NCBI GenBank assembly: GCA_051879315.1
Contig: JBJELW010000058.1
Coordinates: 1-64,000, forward strand
Source: Roseburia_C sp051879315
GTDB lineage: Bacteria; Bacillota; Clostridia; Lachnospirales; Lachnospiraceae
DNA length: 64,000 nt
Reading direction: 5' to 3'
Shown: piece after piece, positions 14,867-26,000 of the stretch
Layout of the letters: each line of letters starts with the position of its first letter
Numbering within the stretch: position 1 is the first letter of the stretch
Notes under the pieces: generated by a model
Database searches by the model: none
What the model was told of the DNA's origin: nothing
The model's input: the letters and a program-made list of their open reading frames with translations, nothing else
Program-made: the position numbers and the translations under genes

Positions 14867-15970
14867 ATGAAAATCATACACTGTGCTGATATACACTTAG
14901 ATTCAAAAATGCAGTCCAATCTGGATAAGGACAAGGCAAAAGAGCGCAAAAATGAGCTGCTGATGACCTTCAACCGTATGCTGGCATACGGAGAAGAACA
15001 GGGCGTGGAGGCGATCCTCATTGCAGGGGATTTGTTCGACACGAAAAATATTTCCGCCACAGCCCGGAAAAATGTGCAGAATGCCATACTGTCCCATCCG
15101 GAGATGGACTTCTTTTATTTGAAAGGAAACCATGATGCGGATGGCTTTTTAGAAGACTGGACGCTATTACCTGAGAATCTGCATCTGTTTGAGGACGAGT
15201 GGAAGTCCTATCCGCTGGGAGAAAACGGAAATGTGGTGGTCAGCGGCATTGAGTTGAATCCGGAAAATTCAGGAAGCATTTACCATTCTTTGGTTCTGGA
15301 GACAGATAAGGTGAATCTGGTGATGCTTCATGGACAGGAGACCGCCACCCGGGCAAAGGATAAGGCGGAAACTATCAGTATCCGGGATCTGAAGGGGAAA
15401 AACATTGATTATCTTGCGCTGGGCCATGTGCATGCTTACAAAGAGGAACAGCTGGACAGCAGAGGAATCTATTGTTACCCCGGATGCTTAGAAGGAAGAG
15501 GATTTGACGAGTGCGGAGAGCACGGATTTGTGCTGCTTGACATTGATGAGGAGAAAAAGCAGGTTCACAGCCGGTTTATCCCCTTTGCTTCCCGATGTCT
15601 GTATACCCTGCCGGTGGATGTCACTGGTTGTCTGGATACGGCGCAGATTTTGGCGCGGGTGGAACAGGAGCTGACTGTGCATGCATACGGTGCAAATAGT
15701 CTAATGAAAATCGTGCTCACCGGACAGGTGGATGTGGAGTGCGAAAAAAATATTTCATATTTGCTGCAAAGCCTGCAGGATGATTTCTATTTTATGAAGA
15801 TCTATGATGAGACAAAGCTTTCCGTAGATTATGATTCTTTCCGTTATGATGAGTCCTTGAAGGGTGAGTTTGTCCGGCTCTTGCAGAGTGAGGAATCACT
15901 GACGGAGGAGGAGCGTTCCACCATCATCCGCTATGGAATACAGGCATTGGCAGGGGAGGAGTTGCAGTAA
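14867..15970 (+). CDS. SbcD/YhaO-like metallophosphoesterase, DNA repair nuclease
   Basis: 367 residues from ATG 14867; an in-frame start at 14834 would add 11 residues ahead of MKIIHCADIHLD, the usual N-terminus. Metal-binding motifs of Mre11/SbcD nucleases are present: CADIHLD, AGDLFD, KGNHDAD, MLHGQE and GHVHAY. The C-terminal part would contact the partner ATPase. The next gene starts inside its stop codon (TAATG), a tightly coupled pair matching yhaO-yhaN and sbcD-sbcC organisation. Probable function: processing DNA ends or hairpins during repair. Confidence 0.85.
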   Translation: MKIIHCADIHLDSKMQSNLDKDKAKERKNELLMTFNRMLAYGEEQGVEAILIAGDLFDTKNISATARKNVQNAILSHPEMDFFYLKGNHDADGFLEDWTLLPENLHLFEDEWKSYPLGENGNVVVSGIELNPENSGSIYHSLVLETDKVNLVMLHGQETATRAKDKAETISIRDLKGKNIDYLALGHVHAYKEEQLDSRGIYCYPGCLEGRGFDECGEHGFVLLDIDEEKKQVHSRFIPFASRCLYTLPVDVTGCLDTAQILARVEQELTVHAYGANSLMKIVLTGQVDVECEKNISYLLQSLQDDFYFMKIYDETKLSVDYDSFRYDESLKGEFVRLLQSEESLTEEERSTIIRYGIQALAGEELQ

Positions 15971-18345
15971 TGAGATTAGAGACTTGTCATATTGAAAATT
16001 TCGGAAAGTTGTCCGATGTGACCATTGATTTTACACCGGGCTGCAATGTCATCAACCGGGAGAATGGCTGGGGAAAAAGTACCCTGGCAGATTTTATCCG
16101 GGTGATGTTTTACGGCTTTGCCAATGAGCGCACCAGAAAGAGTGATTACGAGAATGAGCGTAAGCGTTATACACCCTGGCAGGGAGGGACATATGGCGGT
16201 CAGATTACCTTTCAGACCGCAGGTAAGCGGTATGTTCTGACCCGTACCTTTGGCACCAGGGAGAAGGATGATACCTATGAGCTGCGCAATGCAGATACCA
16301 ATATGGTCTGTGATGATTTTTCCACAGAAATCGGTCAGGAATTGTTTCATATCAACCGGGAGTCTTTCCAGAAAACCGTGTTTATCTCCCATAATGACTG
16401 TGAGACCGTCAGCACCGATGACATTCATGCTAAGATTGGAAATCTGGCGGAGTACACCGACGACATCAAAAACTATCAACAGGTGGTGACAAAACTGACA
16501 GATACCATCAATGGTATGTCTCCCCGGCGAAAGACAGGCAGCTTGTATAAGGAAAAAGAGAAGATTCAGGGGCTGGAGGCAGAAATTCACCAGGGACAGG
16601 GCATCCAGGATGCCATTGCGGAAAAGGAACAACTTCGTGATCGGGAAAAAGAGAGACAGCAGGAATTGCAGGGGCAGATAGCCGCGTTGCAGCAGGAACA
16701 GGTACGGCTCGGCAAGCTCAAGGATGCCAAAAGTATGTGGGAGCAATACCAAACCCGGAAAACGGATGTTTCCGAGAGACAAAAACAGCTGGAGAATGCG
16801 GCGTCAGTCTTTCCTGAGGAGATTCCCGTAAGAAATCAGTTGGAGGAAAATATCAGAGAATGCTCCCGGCTGGCGCAGCTGGAAAATGCCAGCAGTATCT
16901 ATCGGTTTGATCCGGAGAAGGAGGAATTGTGGCAGCAGCTGTCAGAGACATTTTCTGCGCAGAAGGAATGGGCGAAGCCGGAGGAGATCCGGCGGCAGAT
17001 TGCCGATTGGAATCAGTGCTCCCGGGAGAAGGAACAGGTGGAACAACTGCGAATGAGATTGGAAAAACTGAAACGGGAGCGGGAAGTAAGACAGGCATCC
17101 GCAAGAAAACAGAAAAATCCGGCACTATTGGTGATAGGGATTATGCTGGTGGCTGTGGGAATCGTTTTGTGTGTATTTCTGGGCGTGCCCGGTGTCATAC
17201 TTGCTCTGGCAGGTGTTGGCTTTATTCTGGCAGGTGTTTTTCTGGGGAGAAATAAAGGAAAATCCGTTGAGGAAGATGCAGCGGAGAAGGAACAGACACA
17301 GCTGGAGCAGAAGTTGGCTGGGGAAGAAAAACTTGTGGCAGAAAAGACCGCACAGTTGAAATCTTTCTGTGAGACTTACGGAATTACCTATGATCCTTAT
17401 CAGATTCTGAGCAGACTCATGGAACTGGAGCAGCAGCAGAAGCAGTATGAAGAACTGAAAAAGCAGAGCGAGAATTACCGAGTCAATGTGGAAAAATATC
17501 AGGGACTGTCTCAGCAGCTTCAGGATTATATCCGCCGGATCGGCTTTGAACCGGAGGAGGATATCGCCGGACAGCTGCGTCGGGTCGGCCAGCTGTTGGA
17601 TGCCTATGAGAATGCAGACAGAGAATATGAGGAAGCGAAAAAGCGCCTCATCCAGTTTGAGCAAAGCCATGACGTAAGTACCCTGGCTCAGCCGGAACCG
17701 GAAGGGGCAGACCAGTCTATGGAGGAACTGGCGCAGAAGATTGGGGAATTGTCGGAACAGGTGGATGCTGTAAAGGGCAACATCACCTCCTACAATGGTC
17801 AGATCCAGGCGGATCGGGAGGAACAGGAAATCCTTTTTGAGAAAGAGGAGGAACTGAAACAGCGGAAGATATTCTACCAGGAGCAAAAGACTAGACTGGA
17901 TTATTTGGAGAAGACCAGGCATTATCTGGAAGTGGCCAAGGAGTCCTTCACCTCCCGGCACATGGAACCCGTGATGGGGGCATTCCGGAAATATTATCGG
18001 CTTCTCACCGGATGTTCCGGCGACAATTTTCACATTGATGCCAATATGAATATTACCGTATCGGAACTGGGCATGCAGCGTGAAGTGGAGTTCTTCAGTG
18101 CAGGCTATCGGGACCTTATCGGACTTTGTCTGCGGATGGCATTTGTACACGCTATGTATCAGGAGGAAAAGCCCTTTATCCTGCTGGACGATCCCTTTGT
18201 AAATCTGGATGGGCAAAAGGGTGCGGCCGGTCTGGATTTTGTCCGGGAAATTGCCGCCGAGTATCAGGTGATTTACTTCACCTGCCGCAGGGAGCGGGAC
18301 GTGAATTTCATGGTGCAAACCGGTGAGGATTGTGCTACACTTTGA
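15970..18345 (+). CDS. SbcC/YhaN-like AAA+ ATPase with long coiled coil
   Basis: 791 residues, ATG 15970 overlapping the previous stop. The N-terminal SMC-like ATPase half includes a Walker A-like segment (ENGWGKSTLADFIR) with Trp in place of one usual residue, typical of YhaN. Glu/Gln-rich coiled coils lie at about 190-360 and 430-690. A hydrophobic double segment (about 378-420, VIGIMLVAVGIVLCVF type) interrupts the coil, as in YhaN-family proteins. The C-terminal lobe has the signature FFSAGYRDLIGLCLRMA and Walker B PFILLDDPF. Partner of the preceding nuclease in an SbcCD-like complex, perhaps membrane-associated. Confidence 0.85.
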   Translation: MRLETCHIENFGKLSDVTIDFTPGCNVINRENGWGKSTLADFIRVMFYGFANERTRKSDYENERKRYTPWQGGTYGGQITFQTAGKRYVLTRTFGTREKDDTYELRNADTNMVCDDFSTEIGQELFHINRESFQKTVFISHNDCETVSTDDIHAKIGNLAEYTDDIKNYQQVVTKLTDTINGMSPRRKTGSLYKEKEKIQGLEAEIHQGQGIQDAIAEKEQLRDREKERQQELQGQIAALQQEQVRLGKLKDAKSMWEQYQTRKTDVSERQKQLENAASVFPEEIPVRNQLEENIRECSRLAQLENASSIYRFDPEKEELWQQLSETFSAQKEWAKPEEIRRQIADWNQCSREKEQVEQLRMRLEKLKREREVRQASARKQKNPALLVIGIMLVAVGIVLCVFLGVPGVILALAGVGFILAGVFLGRNKGKSVEEDAAEKEQTQLEQKLAGEEKLVAEKTAQLKSFCETYGITYDPYQILSRLMELEQQQKQYEELKKQSENYRVNVEKYQGLSQQLQDYIRRIGFEPEEDIAGQLRRVGQLLDAYENADREYEEAKKRLIQFEQSHDVSTLAQPEPEGADQSMEELAQKIGELSEQVDAVKGNITSYNGQIQADREEQEILFEKEEELKQRKIFYQEQKTRLDYLEKTRHYLEVAKESFTSRHMEPVMGAFRKYYRLLTGCSGDNFHIDANMNITVSELGMQREVEFFSAGYRDLIGLCLRMAFVHAMYQEEKPFILLDDPFVNLDGQKGAAGLDFVREIAAEYQVIYFTCRRERDVNFMVQTGEDCATL

Positions 18346-18367
18346 CCGAAGAAGATAGAATTATAAC

Positions 18368-18957
18368 GATGTGGGATATGATTCTTTGAGAATCGTATCT
18401 GACGGCTTGCCACTAGACAAAAGCCTCTTCCCTTCATGACACAACTTTTCGCGTTCCTTCGCAAATTTCCCCAAGGTAAGGCTTTTTACGTCAGATGTTT
18501 CGACTTTGCATTTGGTGAGTGCGATTATTTCCCGCCTCTTCGGGACATGGCAGTTGCCTCGTGCACGCGGGATCGTAAATCTAGCATTCGTAAGCATCCG
18601 ACCTTTGACACAAGGTGGAAACCACTCTTTGCGGGCAACTCGGTGGGGCGGAAAGAACCGCCATCCATGGCTTATGCTTTCCTAAGCGCACATCCTGTGC
18701 GCTTCCCCACCGTTTGCCCATTGGTCGGATGCGTAACGACTGCACGATTTACTTTACGGTGCACAGGCAATCTGCCATGTCCGCGAAGGGCGTTGGAAAT
18801 ATCGTCGCGGAAAAATGCAATCAAAGAAACATTAAATAAACGTAAAAAGCCTGTTGGGTGAAATTTGAAGAAGGAACAGCGAGTTGTGGAATGAATGGGA
18901 TAGGATTTGTCTAGGGCAAGCCACCAAACAGTATTCTCAAAGAATAATTCCCGCATC
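18368..18957. mobile_element. 590-bp foldback element (imperfect giant inverted repeat), no coding gene
   Basis: The 642 bases between the SbcC-like and Lon-like genes hold no convincing gene. Positions 18368-18648 and the reverse complement of 18705-18957 align over nearly their whole length. Matching blocks in the same order include ATTCTTTGAGAAT, GGCTTGCC(A)CTAGACAAA, GTTCCTTC, CAAATTTC, AGGCTTTTTACGT, GGACATGGCAG, GCATCCGACC and GGGCAA..CGGTGGGG. The centre contains a perfect hairpin AAGCGCACA-tcc-TGTGCGCTT (about 18685-18705). The small open frames within it are translations of the repeat, not genes. Either a MITE-like foldback element or two convergent copies of one non-coding repeat. 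No clear target duplication was seen. Confidence 0.75.
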
Positions 18958-18987
18958 ACAGTATACACAAAAAGAGAGGAAATAGTT

Positions 18988-20475
18988 ATGCCAGTATTTG
19001 ATTTTAAGAACACGCCGGAGGACAAGGCAGCTGCCCGCTGCACCTACACCACCTTCCGGTCCAATGAGACCAAGGCCACACCGGAGAAGCCCCTGCTGGT
19101 GCTGGATAACAGCGCCCGTCAGTGGAAACATCACGCATGTGGCATGTTCACCAACCCGGTGAAGGCCACCACCTTTGAGTTCCAGGAGGAGGAAGGCGTC
19201 ATCAGTGCGGATATTTTAAAGATTGACGCCCGGTTTGTCAGCCTTTTGCGCTGGCTGGGGGAAAATCACATCAACGTGCGTCTGTCCGGGGAAAATCGCC
19301 CGGAAGGCTACGCGGTGTATAAGATTCGTGAGATGGGCGTGGGTGGAGGCACCAAGCTTTCTGCGGAGGATGGATTTTTGCAGTTTATGATGGAGCGGCT
19401 TTTGGCCAGCAATGCTCCGGAGGAAGGAATCGCGGACGAGGAGCTGGAGGAGAGCAGTGATGAGATGCGACTTACCAGCATTCAGAGCATCACGGATTTT
19501 ATGACCTGCGCCGGCCGGACCATGCCGGACAACATTCGCGTGTGGGCCCAGCGGAATCTGGCTGTGGCCAGATCCCATGAGGTGTCTGCGGAGGAGCGGC
19601 GTCATGCTCAGCGAGCCCTGTCCATTATGATGAATATCCATTGGAAAAATAATTATTTTGAGTCCATTGACCCGAAGGAGGCACGACGGATTTTAGACGA
19701 GGAACTCTATGGCATGGAGCGGGTGAAACAGCGTATCATCGAGACCATCATCCAGATTAACCGTACCCATACGCTGCCTGCTTATGGTCTGCTTCTGGTG
19801 GGCCCGGCCGGAACCGGAAAGTCCCAAATTGCCTATGCGGTGGCACGGATTTTAAAGCTGCCCTGGACCACCTTGGATATGAGCTCCATAAATGATCCGG
19901 AACAGCTCACCGGAAGCTCACGTATTTACGGAAATGCCAAGCCTGGCATCATTATGGAGGCCTTTTCCATGGCGGGTGCTTCCAATCTGGTATTTATCAT
20001 TAATGAGCTGGACAAAGCGGCTTCCGGGAAGGGAAACGGCAATCCTGCAGATGTACTTTTGACCCTGTTGGACAATCTGGGGTTTACGGACAATTATATG
20101 GAGTGCATGATTCCCACTGTGGGTGTGTACCCCATTGCCACGGCCAATGACAAGAGTCAGATCAGTGCGCCGCTCATGTCCCGTTTTGCGGTGATCGATA
20201 TCCCGGATTATACACCGGAGGAGAAAAAAATTATTTTCTCCCGGTTTGCATTGCCTAAGGTGCTGAAACGAATGGGATTGCGGGAAGAGGAATGCGTGGT
20301 TCCTGAAGCTGCACTGGATGCGGTGATTTCATATTTTGCCAATACCTCCGGCATCCGTGATCTGGAGCAGGCGGCGGAGCATATGGCGGCCAATGCCCTG
20401 TATCAGATTGAGGTAGATCATGTGGAACGTGTAGTATTTACACCGGAAATGGTGCAAAACCTGTTGGCATATTAA
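18988..20475 (+). CDS. Lon-like AAA+ ATPase lacking the protease domain
   Basis: 495 residues; ATG 18988 chosen over an upstream in-frame start because GAGAGGAAA precedes it. Residues 1-225 are unrecognised. Residues 230-490 match the Lon ATPase module: LDEELYGMERVKQRIIETI, Walker A GPAGTGKS (272-279), the Lon-type segment TGSSRIYGNAKPGIIMEAF, Walker B-like VFIINELDK (335-343), sensor-1 ATAN and GIRDLEQAAEHM. There is no Ser-Lys protease domain. Walker B has Asn339 where Asp is expected, so hydrolysis may be weak or altered. It might act as a chaperone-like remodelling ATPase; the target is unknown. Twenty-one bases separate it from feoB. Confidence 0.75.
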   Translation: MPVFDFKNTPEDKAAARCTYTTFRSNETKATPEKPLLVLDNSARQWKHHACGMFTNPVKATTFEFQEEEGVISADILKIDARFVSLLRWLGENHINVRLSGENRPEGYAVYKIREMGVGGGTKLSAEDGFLQFMMERLLASNAPEEGIADEELEESSDEMRLTSIQSITDFMTCAGRTMPDNIRVWAQRNLAVARSHEVSAEERRHAQRALSIMMNIHWKNNYFESIDPKEARRILDEELYGMERVKQRIIETIIQINRTHTLPAYGLLLVGPAGTGKSQIAYAVARILKLPWTTLDMSSINDPEQLTGSSRIYGNAKPGIIMEAFSMAGASNLVFIINELDKAASGKGNGNPADVLLTLLDNLGFTDNYMECMIPTVGVYPIATANDKSQISAPLMSRFAVIDIPDYTPEEKKIIFSRFALPKVLKRMGLREEECVVPEAALDAVISYFANTSGIRDLEQAAEHMAANALYQIEVDHVERVVFTPEMVQNLLAY

Positions 20476-20496
20476 AGAAAGCTGGAAGGGACCATT

Positions 20497-22884
20497 ATGA
20501 CATTAAAGGAGTTAGAAATCGGAGAAACCGCCAGAATCCTGGTGGTAGGAGGAGACGGAGCGTTAAGGCAGCATTTTCTGGACATGGGAGTGATTCCGGG
20601 AGCTGAGGTTACATTGGAAAAATATGCACCTTTGGGAGATCCCATGGAGCTTCGCATTCACGGATATGAGCTGACCCTGCGTCTGGCAGATGCGGCACAG
20701 ATTGAGATTGAATCGGTGGCACACAAGGAGCATGAAATTTCCCATCGGACCGGAGATAGAAAACAGCCGGAGAATACCGGAGGAAAGAAAAAACAGACCA
20801 GCCATCATCCCGGTCTTGGCGAGGGCGGCAAATATCATGTGAAGGCGGATGAACAGCCTCTGCCGGAAGGAACACAGCTGACATTTGCACTGGCGGGAAA
20901 CCAGAATTGCGGAAAGACCACGCTGTTCAACCAGCTCACCGGCTCCAACCAGCATGTGGGGAATTTCCCCGGTGTTACGGTGGACCGAAAGGATGGACCT
21001 ATCAAGGGACATCCGGAGACAATGGTGACAGATTTGCCAGGTATTTACTCCCTGTCACCCTATACCAGTGAGGAAATTGTGTCCCGTGAGTTTATCCTAA
21101 AGGATAAGCCCACTGGAATCATCAATATTGTGGATGCCACCAATATCGAGCGAAATCTTTACCTTACCATGCAGCTCATGGAATTGAACGTGCCCATGGT
21201 GCTGGCGTTGAACATGATGGATGAGATGCGGGGAAACGGCGGTTCCATTCGTATCAACGAGATGGAGGAGATGCTTGGTATTCCGGTTGTTCCCATTTCG
21301 GCATCAAAAAACGAAGGCGTGGAAGAACTGGTGGGGCATGCCATTCATGTAGCAAAATATCAGGAGCGGCCTGGCCGACTGGACTTCTGCGATGAGAATG
21401 AAAACGAAGGAGCCATTCATCGTTGTCTCCATGGCATTATGCACCTGACCGCAGATCATGCGCAGATGGCCGGTATACCGGTACGTTTTGCCGCCACAAA
21501 GATAGTGGAGGGAGACGAAAAGGTGATTCAGGCATTGCAGCTTACGGAAAACGAACTGGAAATGATTGAGCATATCATTTGCCAGATGGAGAAGGAACGT
21601 GGATTGGATCGGGCGGCAGCCATTGCTGACATGCGATTCTCCTTTATCCATAAGCTGGTGGATGCTTGTGTGGTGCGGCCCAAAGAAAGTGCAGAGCGGG
21701 AACGCAGCCGTAAGCTGGATAAGATCCTCACCGGAAAATACACAGCGATTCCTGCTTTTATCGGAATTATGGCGATGGTATTTTTTCTTACCTTTCAGGT
21801 GATTGGTGCCTGGCTGCAGAGTATTTTGGAGTGGGGGATCGGCTGGTTGACAGGTGTGGTGGATTATGGACTACAGGTGGCCCAGATCAATCCGGTGGTA
21901 AGGTCACTGGTCATTGATGGAATCTTTAATGGTGTGGGTAGTGTGCTGAGTTTTTTGCCCATTATCGTGACACTGTTTTTCTTTCTGTCGCTCTTGGAAG
22001 ACACCGGATATATGGCCCGGGTGGCCTTTGTCATGGATAAACTTTTACGAAAAATCGGCCTTTCTGGCAGAAGTATTGTACCAATGCTCATTGGCTTTGG
22101 ATGTTCTGTCCCCGGAATCATGGCCAGCCGTACTTTGCCTTCTGAGCGGGATCGCAAGATGACCATCACCATGCTGCCATATATGAGTTGTACGGCAAAG
22201 TTGCCTATTTACGGATTCTTTACCGCTGTATTTTTCCCGGAACACAGTGGATTGGTCATGTGTCTGTTATACTTTACCGGAATTGTTGTGGGTACACTCA
22301 TGGCACTTTTGTCAAAAAATACCATGTTTCGCGGGGAGGCGGTTCCCTTTGTAATGGAGTTGCCCAACTATCGTCTGCCGGGAATTAAGAATGTGGCACA
22401 GCTTCTCTGGGAAAAGGCAAAGGACTTTTTACAGAGAGCCTTTACGGTAATCTTTTTGGCTACAATCGTTATCTGGGCCCTGCAGACCTTTGATTTGCGG
22501 TTCAATATTGTGACGGATTCGAAGGACAGCATTTTGGCCATGATTGCCGGAGTGGTTGCACCGGTTTTTGCTCCGATGGGATTTGGAGATTGGAGAATTT
22601 CCACCGCGCTGATCAGTGGATTTATGGCAAAGGAAAGTGTGGTGTCCACCTTGACGATTCTTTTTGGAACCACTGCGGAGCTTCAGTTGGCTTTGACACC
22701 GTTAAGTACCGCATCACTGCTGGTGTTCTGCCTGCTGTACACTCCCTGTGTGGCGGCAGTTGCATCCGTCAGGCGGGAACTGGGCACCAAGTGGGCTATT
22801 GGAATCGTAGTTCTGCAGTGCGTGGTGGCATGGATCTGTGCGTTCCTGGTACATATGGTGGGAATTGGACTGGGATTTGCCTGA
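20497..22884 (+). CDS. feoB: FeoA-FeoB fusion, ferrous iron transporter
   Basis: 795 residues, ATG 20497, GAAAGCTGGAAGGG upstream. Residues 1-73 are a FeoA SH3-like domain (LRQHFLDMGVIPGAEVTLEK). A His/Lys-rich linker (75-120) follows. The G-protein domain of FeoB has G1 GNQNCGKTT (134-142), then VGNFPGVTVDRK, DLPGIYSL and the base motif LNMMDE. About ten membrane helices follow with the gate motifs PMLIGFGCSVPGIMASR and YTPCVAAVASVRRE. It imports Fe(II). FeoA usually is a separate protein; here it is fused to the N-terminus, as in several anaerobic clostridia. Confidence 0.95.
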   Translation: MTLKELEIGETARILVVGGDGALRQHFLDMGVIPGAEVTLEKYAPLGDPMELRIHGYELTLRLADAAQIEIESVAHKEHEISHRTGDRKQPENTGGKKKQTSHHPGLGEGGKYHVKADEQPLPEGTQLTFALAGNQNCGKTTLFNQLTGSNQHVGNFPGVTVDRKDGPIKGHPETMVTDLPGIYSLSPYTSEEIVSREFILKDKPTGIINIVDATNIERNLYLTMQLMELNVPMVLALNMMDEMRGNGGSIRINEMEEMLGIPVVPISASKNEGVEELVGHAIHVAKYQERPGRLDFCDENENEGAIHRCLHGIMHLTADHAQMAGIPVRFAATKIVEGDEKVIQALQLTENELEMIEHIICQMEKERGLDRAAAIADMRFSFIHKLVDACVVRPKESAERERSRKLDKILTGKYTAIPAFIGIMAMVFFLTFQVIGAWLQSILEWGIGWLTGVVDYGLQVAQINPVVRSLVIDGIFNGVGSVLSFLPIIVTLFFFLSLLEDTGYMARVAFVMDKLLRKIGLSGRSIVPMLIGFGCSVPGIMASRTLPSERDRKMTITMLPYMSCTAKLPIYGFFTAVFFPEHSGLVMCLLYFTGIVVGTLMALLSKNTMFRGEAVPFVMELPNYRLPGIKNVAQLLWEKAKDFLQRAFTVIFLATIVIWALQTFDLRFNIVTDSKDSILAMIAGVVAPVFAPMGFGDWRISTALISGFMAKESVVSTLTILFGTTAELQLALTPLSTASLLVFCLLYTPCVAAVASVRRELGTKWAIGIVVLQCVVAWICAFLVHMVGIGLGFA

Positions 22885-22921
22885 GCCGATATTGTTTTAC
22901 TATCTAAAAGAAATGATTTTG

Positions 22922-22950
22922 TTGAAGATAAATACAAGATATGGTAAAAT
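22922..22950 (+). promoter_or_regulatory. Probable sigma-A promoter of the first GGDEF gene
   Basis: TTGAAG (22922-22927), 17-base spacer, TAAAAT (22945-22950) preceded by TGG, giving an extended -10. It lies 69 bases before the start codon at 23019. Confidence 0.6.
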
Positions 22951-23018
22951 ATTGCCATAGTGTTACTTCGCGGAAACGATTTAAAAAGAGCCTTAGGGGA
23001 GAATTGTGGAGGAAAAAT

Positions 23019-26000
23019 ATGGCAGGAACGGTTTACGATGATTACATTCCGAGTTTAGTGGATTCCATGATGAACAGGCTGGGGAATGGCCAAAATAATT
23101 TACTTTTTATCAAACATTACAACACCTTTGATTTGGAGGATGTGTATGTTCGGGCGTTGTCCATGTCACGGCCGGAAGCGGAATTCTTATTTCATGACTT
23201 TGATATAACGGATATGCTGGCGGCGTATGAGCCTTTTGTGGACTGGATCAATCAACTTTATCATGAGTATGGGGAGAAATCTCTTGATGAGTTTTTTGAC
23301 GCTAATGAGGTGTATTCTCTGCACCGGCCTGTATTCCGTTCCTATTTCGAAAATGGAAGATGCAAGCGGGAGGAAGGAGTTCTGATCGGAGAGATAGAGT
23401 TCGAACAGAAACGCTTTGTGGATGAAATTGTCCGGATGCTCCAATATTTCTCCCGAAAGAAACCGCTTTTGATGATATTGAACCGTCTTCACGCAGCCGG
23501 AAGCAGTACCATCGAGCTGATTTCACGTCTTATGGCAGATCCGGAGAGCGGGCGTATCGGACTTATTGCTACCTGCAATGAGGCTGCACCTGAACTGGAG
23601 TATAACAAAGGAATCTGGCAGTCTTTCCAGACGTATCTGAACGAGCACGATTGCGTTATTGACTGGACACTGGATTCCATGATCCTGCATACCGATATCA
23701 ATCCGGGGTTTGATTTTTCTGTGAGGAAGCTGGAAGAATATGATACTAAGCTCAACAATATGCTTTATTTCCTTGCTTTGGACCAGGCAGAATATTATCT
23801 GGATATCCTATATCATAAGTTCGAGGTGGAAAAGGTATACATATCTCCAGACTATAAATTCAGATTTTTCTATCTTTATGCTAAAACAGTGCTTTACCGG
23901 GAGAAATATTCGGAGGCCTTGTTGTACTGCGAAGGCTTGAAAAATATTTTGGATGTGATTCCACAGACAGAGTGGGAATATTATTACAATCTGCTGAAGG
24001 CAGAGATTCAAATGTATAACTTTAAGACAGAAAAAGCCATGACCTACGTAAAACGTTGTGAACCGCTGTGCGAAGAACTGAAGGATGATTACCTTAAGTT
24101 CAAAATGGATATGCTGGCATATATGATCCGTTTTCAGGGATGGCGGAATATCTGGTCGTTGATTGAGGATGATTCCATTGACCCTACCCTGTTGGAGCGG
24201 GCAGAAAAATATGAGTATTATAATCATCTGGCCCATATTTATGTCTACAGTTTTGATAATGATGTGGAAAAATTTTCCAGGGTGGAAAATATCGATGAAC
24301 GGATTCCGACTTTTTATAAAGGAATCGCGCTGGCACAGAAACTGGGCAATGAGCAGTTCCTCATTGAGGCATATAAGAAAAATATTATGATTGCCTCCAA
24401 CAGTGGCAACTTTGATGTGACCGACAGATTTTATGAGAAGTATTATGAGGTGATAAAGGACTCGAATAATCTGGCAGAGAAAGCAAGAATCGGGAACGGA
24501 CGGGGTTATAACTGTTGTACAGTGGGAAAATATGAAGAGGCCAACCGGTTCTATAACCGGTCTCTGGCGATTTTCGCCCAGCTGCAGGATATGGAATCCA
24601 TCAGTGAAACACTGTATAATATGGCAGTGAATGCGTTCCTGGCGGAGTCCTATGCCGTGGCAGACAGTTATCTGGCAGTTTGTCTTCGTATTGTGAGTTA
24701 TACCAAGAGTAACAGCGTACCGGTGTGCAATATTTCAAAGATTTTTGGACTGCGGGCATATTGTAGTTATGAACTTGGCACTATTTACAATACCAAGCTG
24801 CACGCTCAGAAGATGGAACAGTATCTGGGACATATTATTGCCTGGGAGGAAGAAGGAAAATCAGAGATTCATCTTTGGGATGATGACATGTTTTTGTATT
24901 ATGCTATCAATGGAATGCTGTTGGAGTACGAGGGTCGGCTGAAGGATGCAGTAAGTTATATGGAAAAATCCAAAAAACATCTGGAACGGTCCAAGGGTAG
25001 CGAGTTTTTGAATCGTCCTATATATGCCATTGCATATGCCAGAATCTGTCGTAGACTGGATATGCCGGAACGGGCAGAGTATTTTCTGAATGATGCAATC
25101 CGGTTTTGCGAAAAGAAGGGGTATGAGTACAAGAAGGCCCGACTGGTGGCAGAACTGGAAGGAAAAACCTGGGTGAAGAAGGAGTTTGATCTTCCCCTGG
25201 AAGGCATTACTTTGGAAAGTATCACAGAGATGGCATATCATCAGGGGATGAATCTGCGTTTCGAACAGCAGCAGGAGGAGATTGATTTCCTGGGTATCTG
25301 GCAGAAATTTATGAATAATCAGGACGATACCATGCAGCATGTCATCGATGACGCATTAGTTGCACTGAAAAGCAACTTCAGTCTGGATGCGTTGACATTT
25401 GTCCGACTGGAGGAAGGAACGCCTGTTGTTTATTTTGACGATTCACCTTATGGAATGGATCAGGAGAAGGTCGAATTCATGATCCGGTATTTTACCCAAA
25501 ATCGTCGGGAATTTGCATTGACGAGATTGGATAAGGGATATGCCGAACAGAAGGAGCTGATTCAGCATCTGTTTGGCGTCAGCGCTGTAAATACCATCAT
25601 CGGTGTACCGATTTTTGTCAATGAGCAGCTGAACAGTATCTTCCTGGCAACTATTGACTTGGGAACCGATTGGAACTATAAGGCTAAGAAATACGAGTTT
25701 GACAGTGAAGAATTGGCTATTTTGCGATTGCTGTTCCGCCAGCTCTTAGAGTCAATGGAACGGACGGAAGCGAGAGAGCAGATCAAGAACATCAATAATG
25801 AGTTGCAGTTTGTAAATAATCGTTTGAAAGACCTGGCTGTCAAGGATACTCTGACGGGTCTTTACAACAGACAGGGCTTTAATGAGGAACTGGAAATCCA
25901 GATGAACCGCGCCAAGAAGGGGAACCGGGACATGGAAGTATCTTTTCTGTATGCGGATCTGGATAATTTCAAATACTATAACGATACCTTTGGGCATGAT

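Noticed and set aside
18436..18861. 141-codon frame and other small frames inside the foldback element
   Set aside because: They are translations of the inverted-repeat arms; the same peptide-like pattern appears on both strands, with no start signals.
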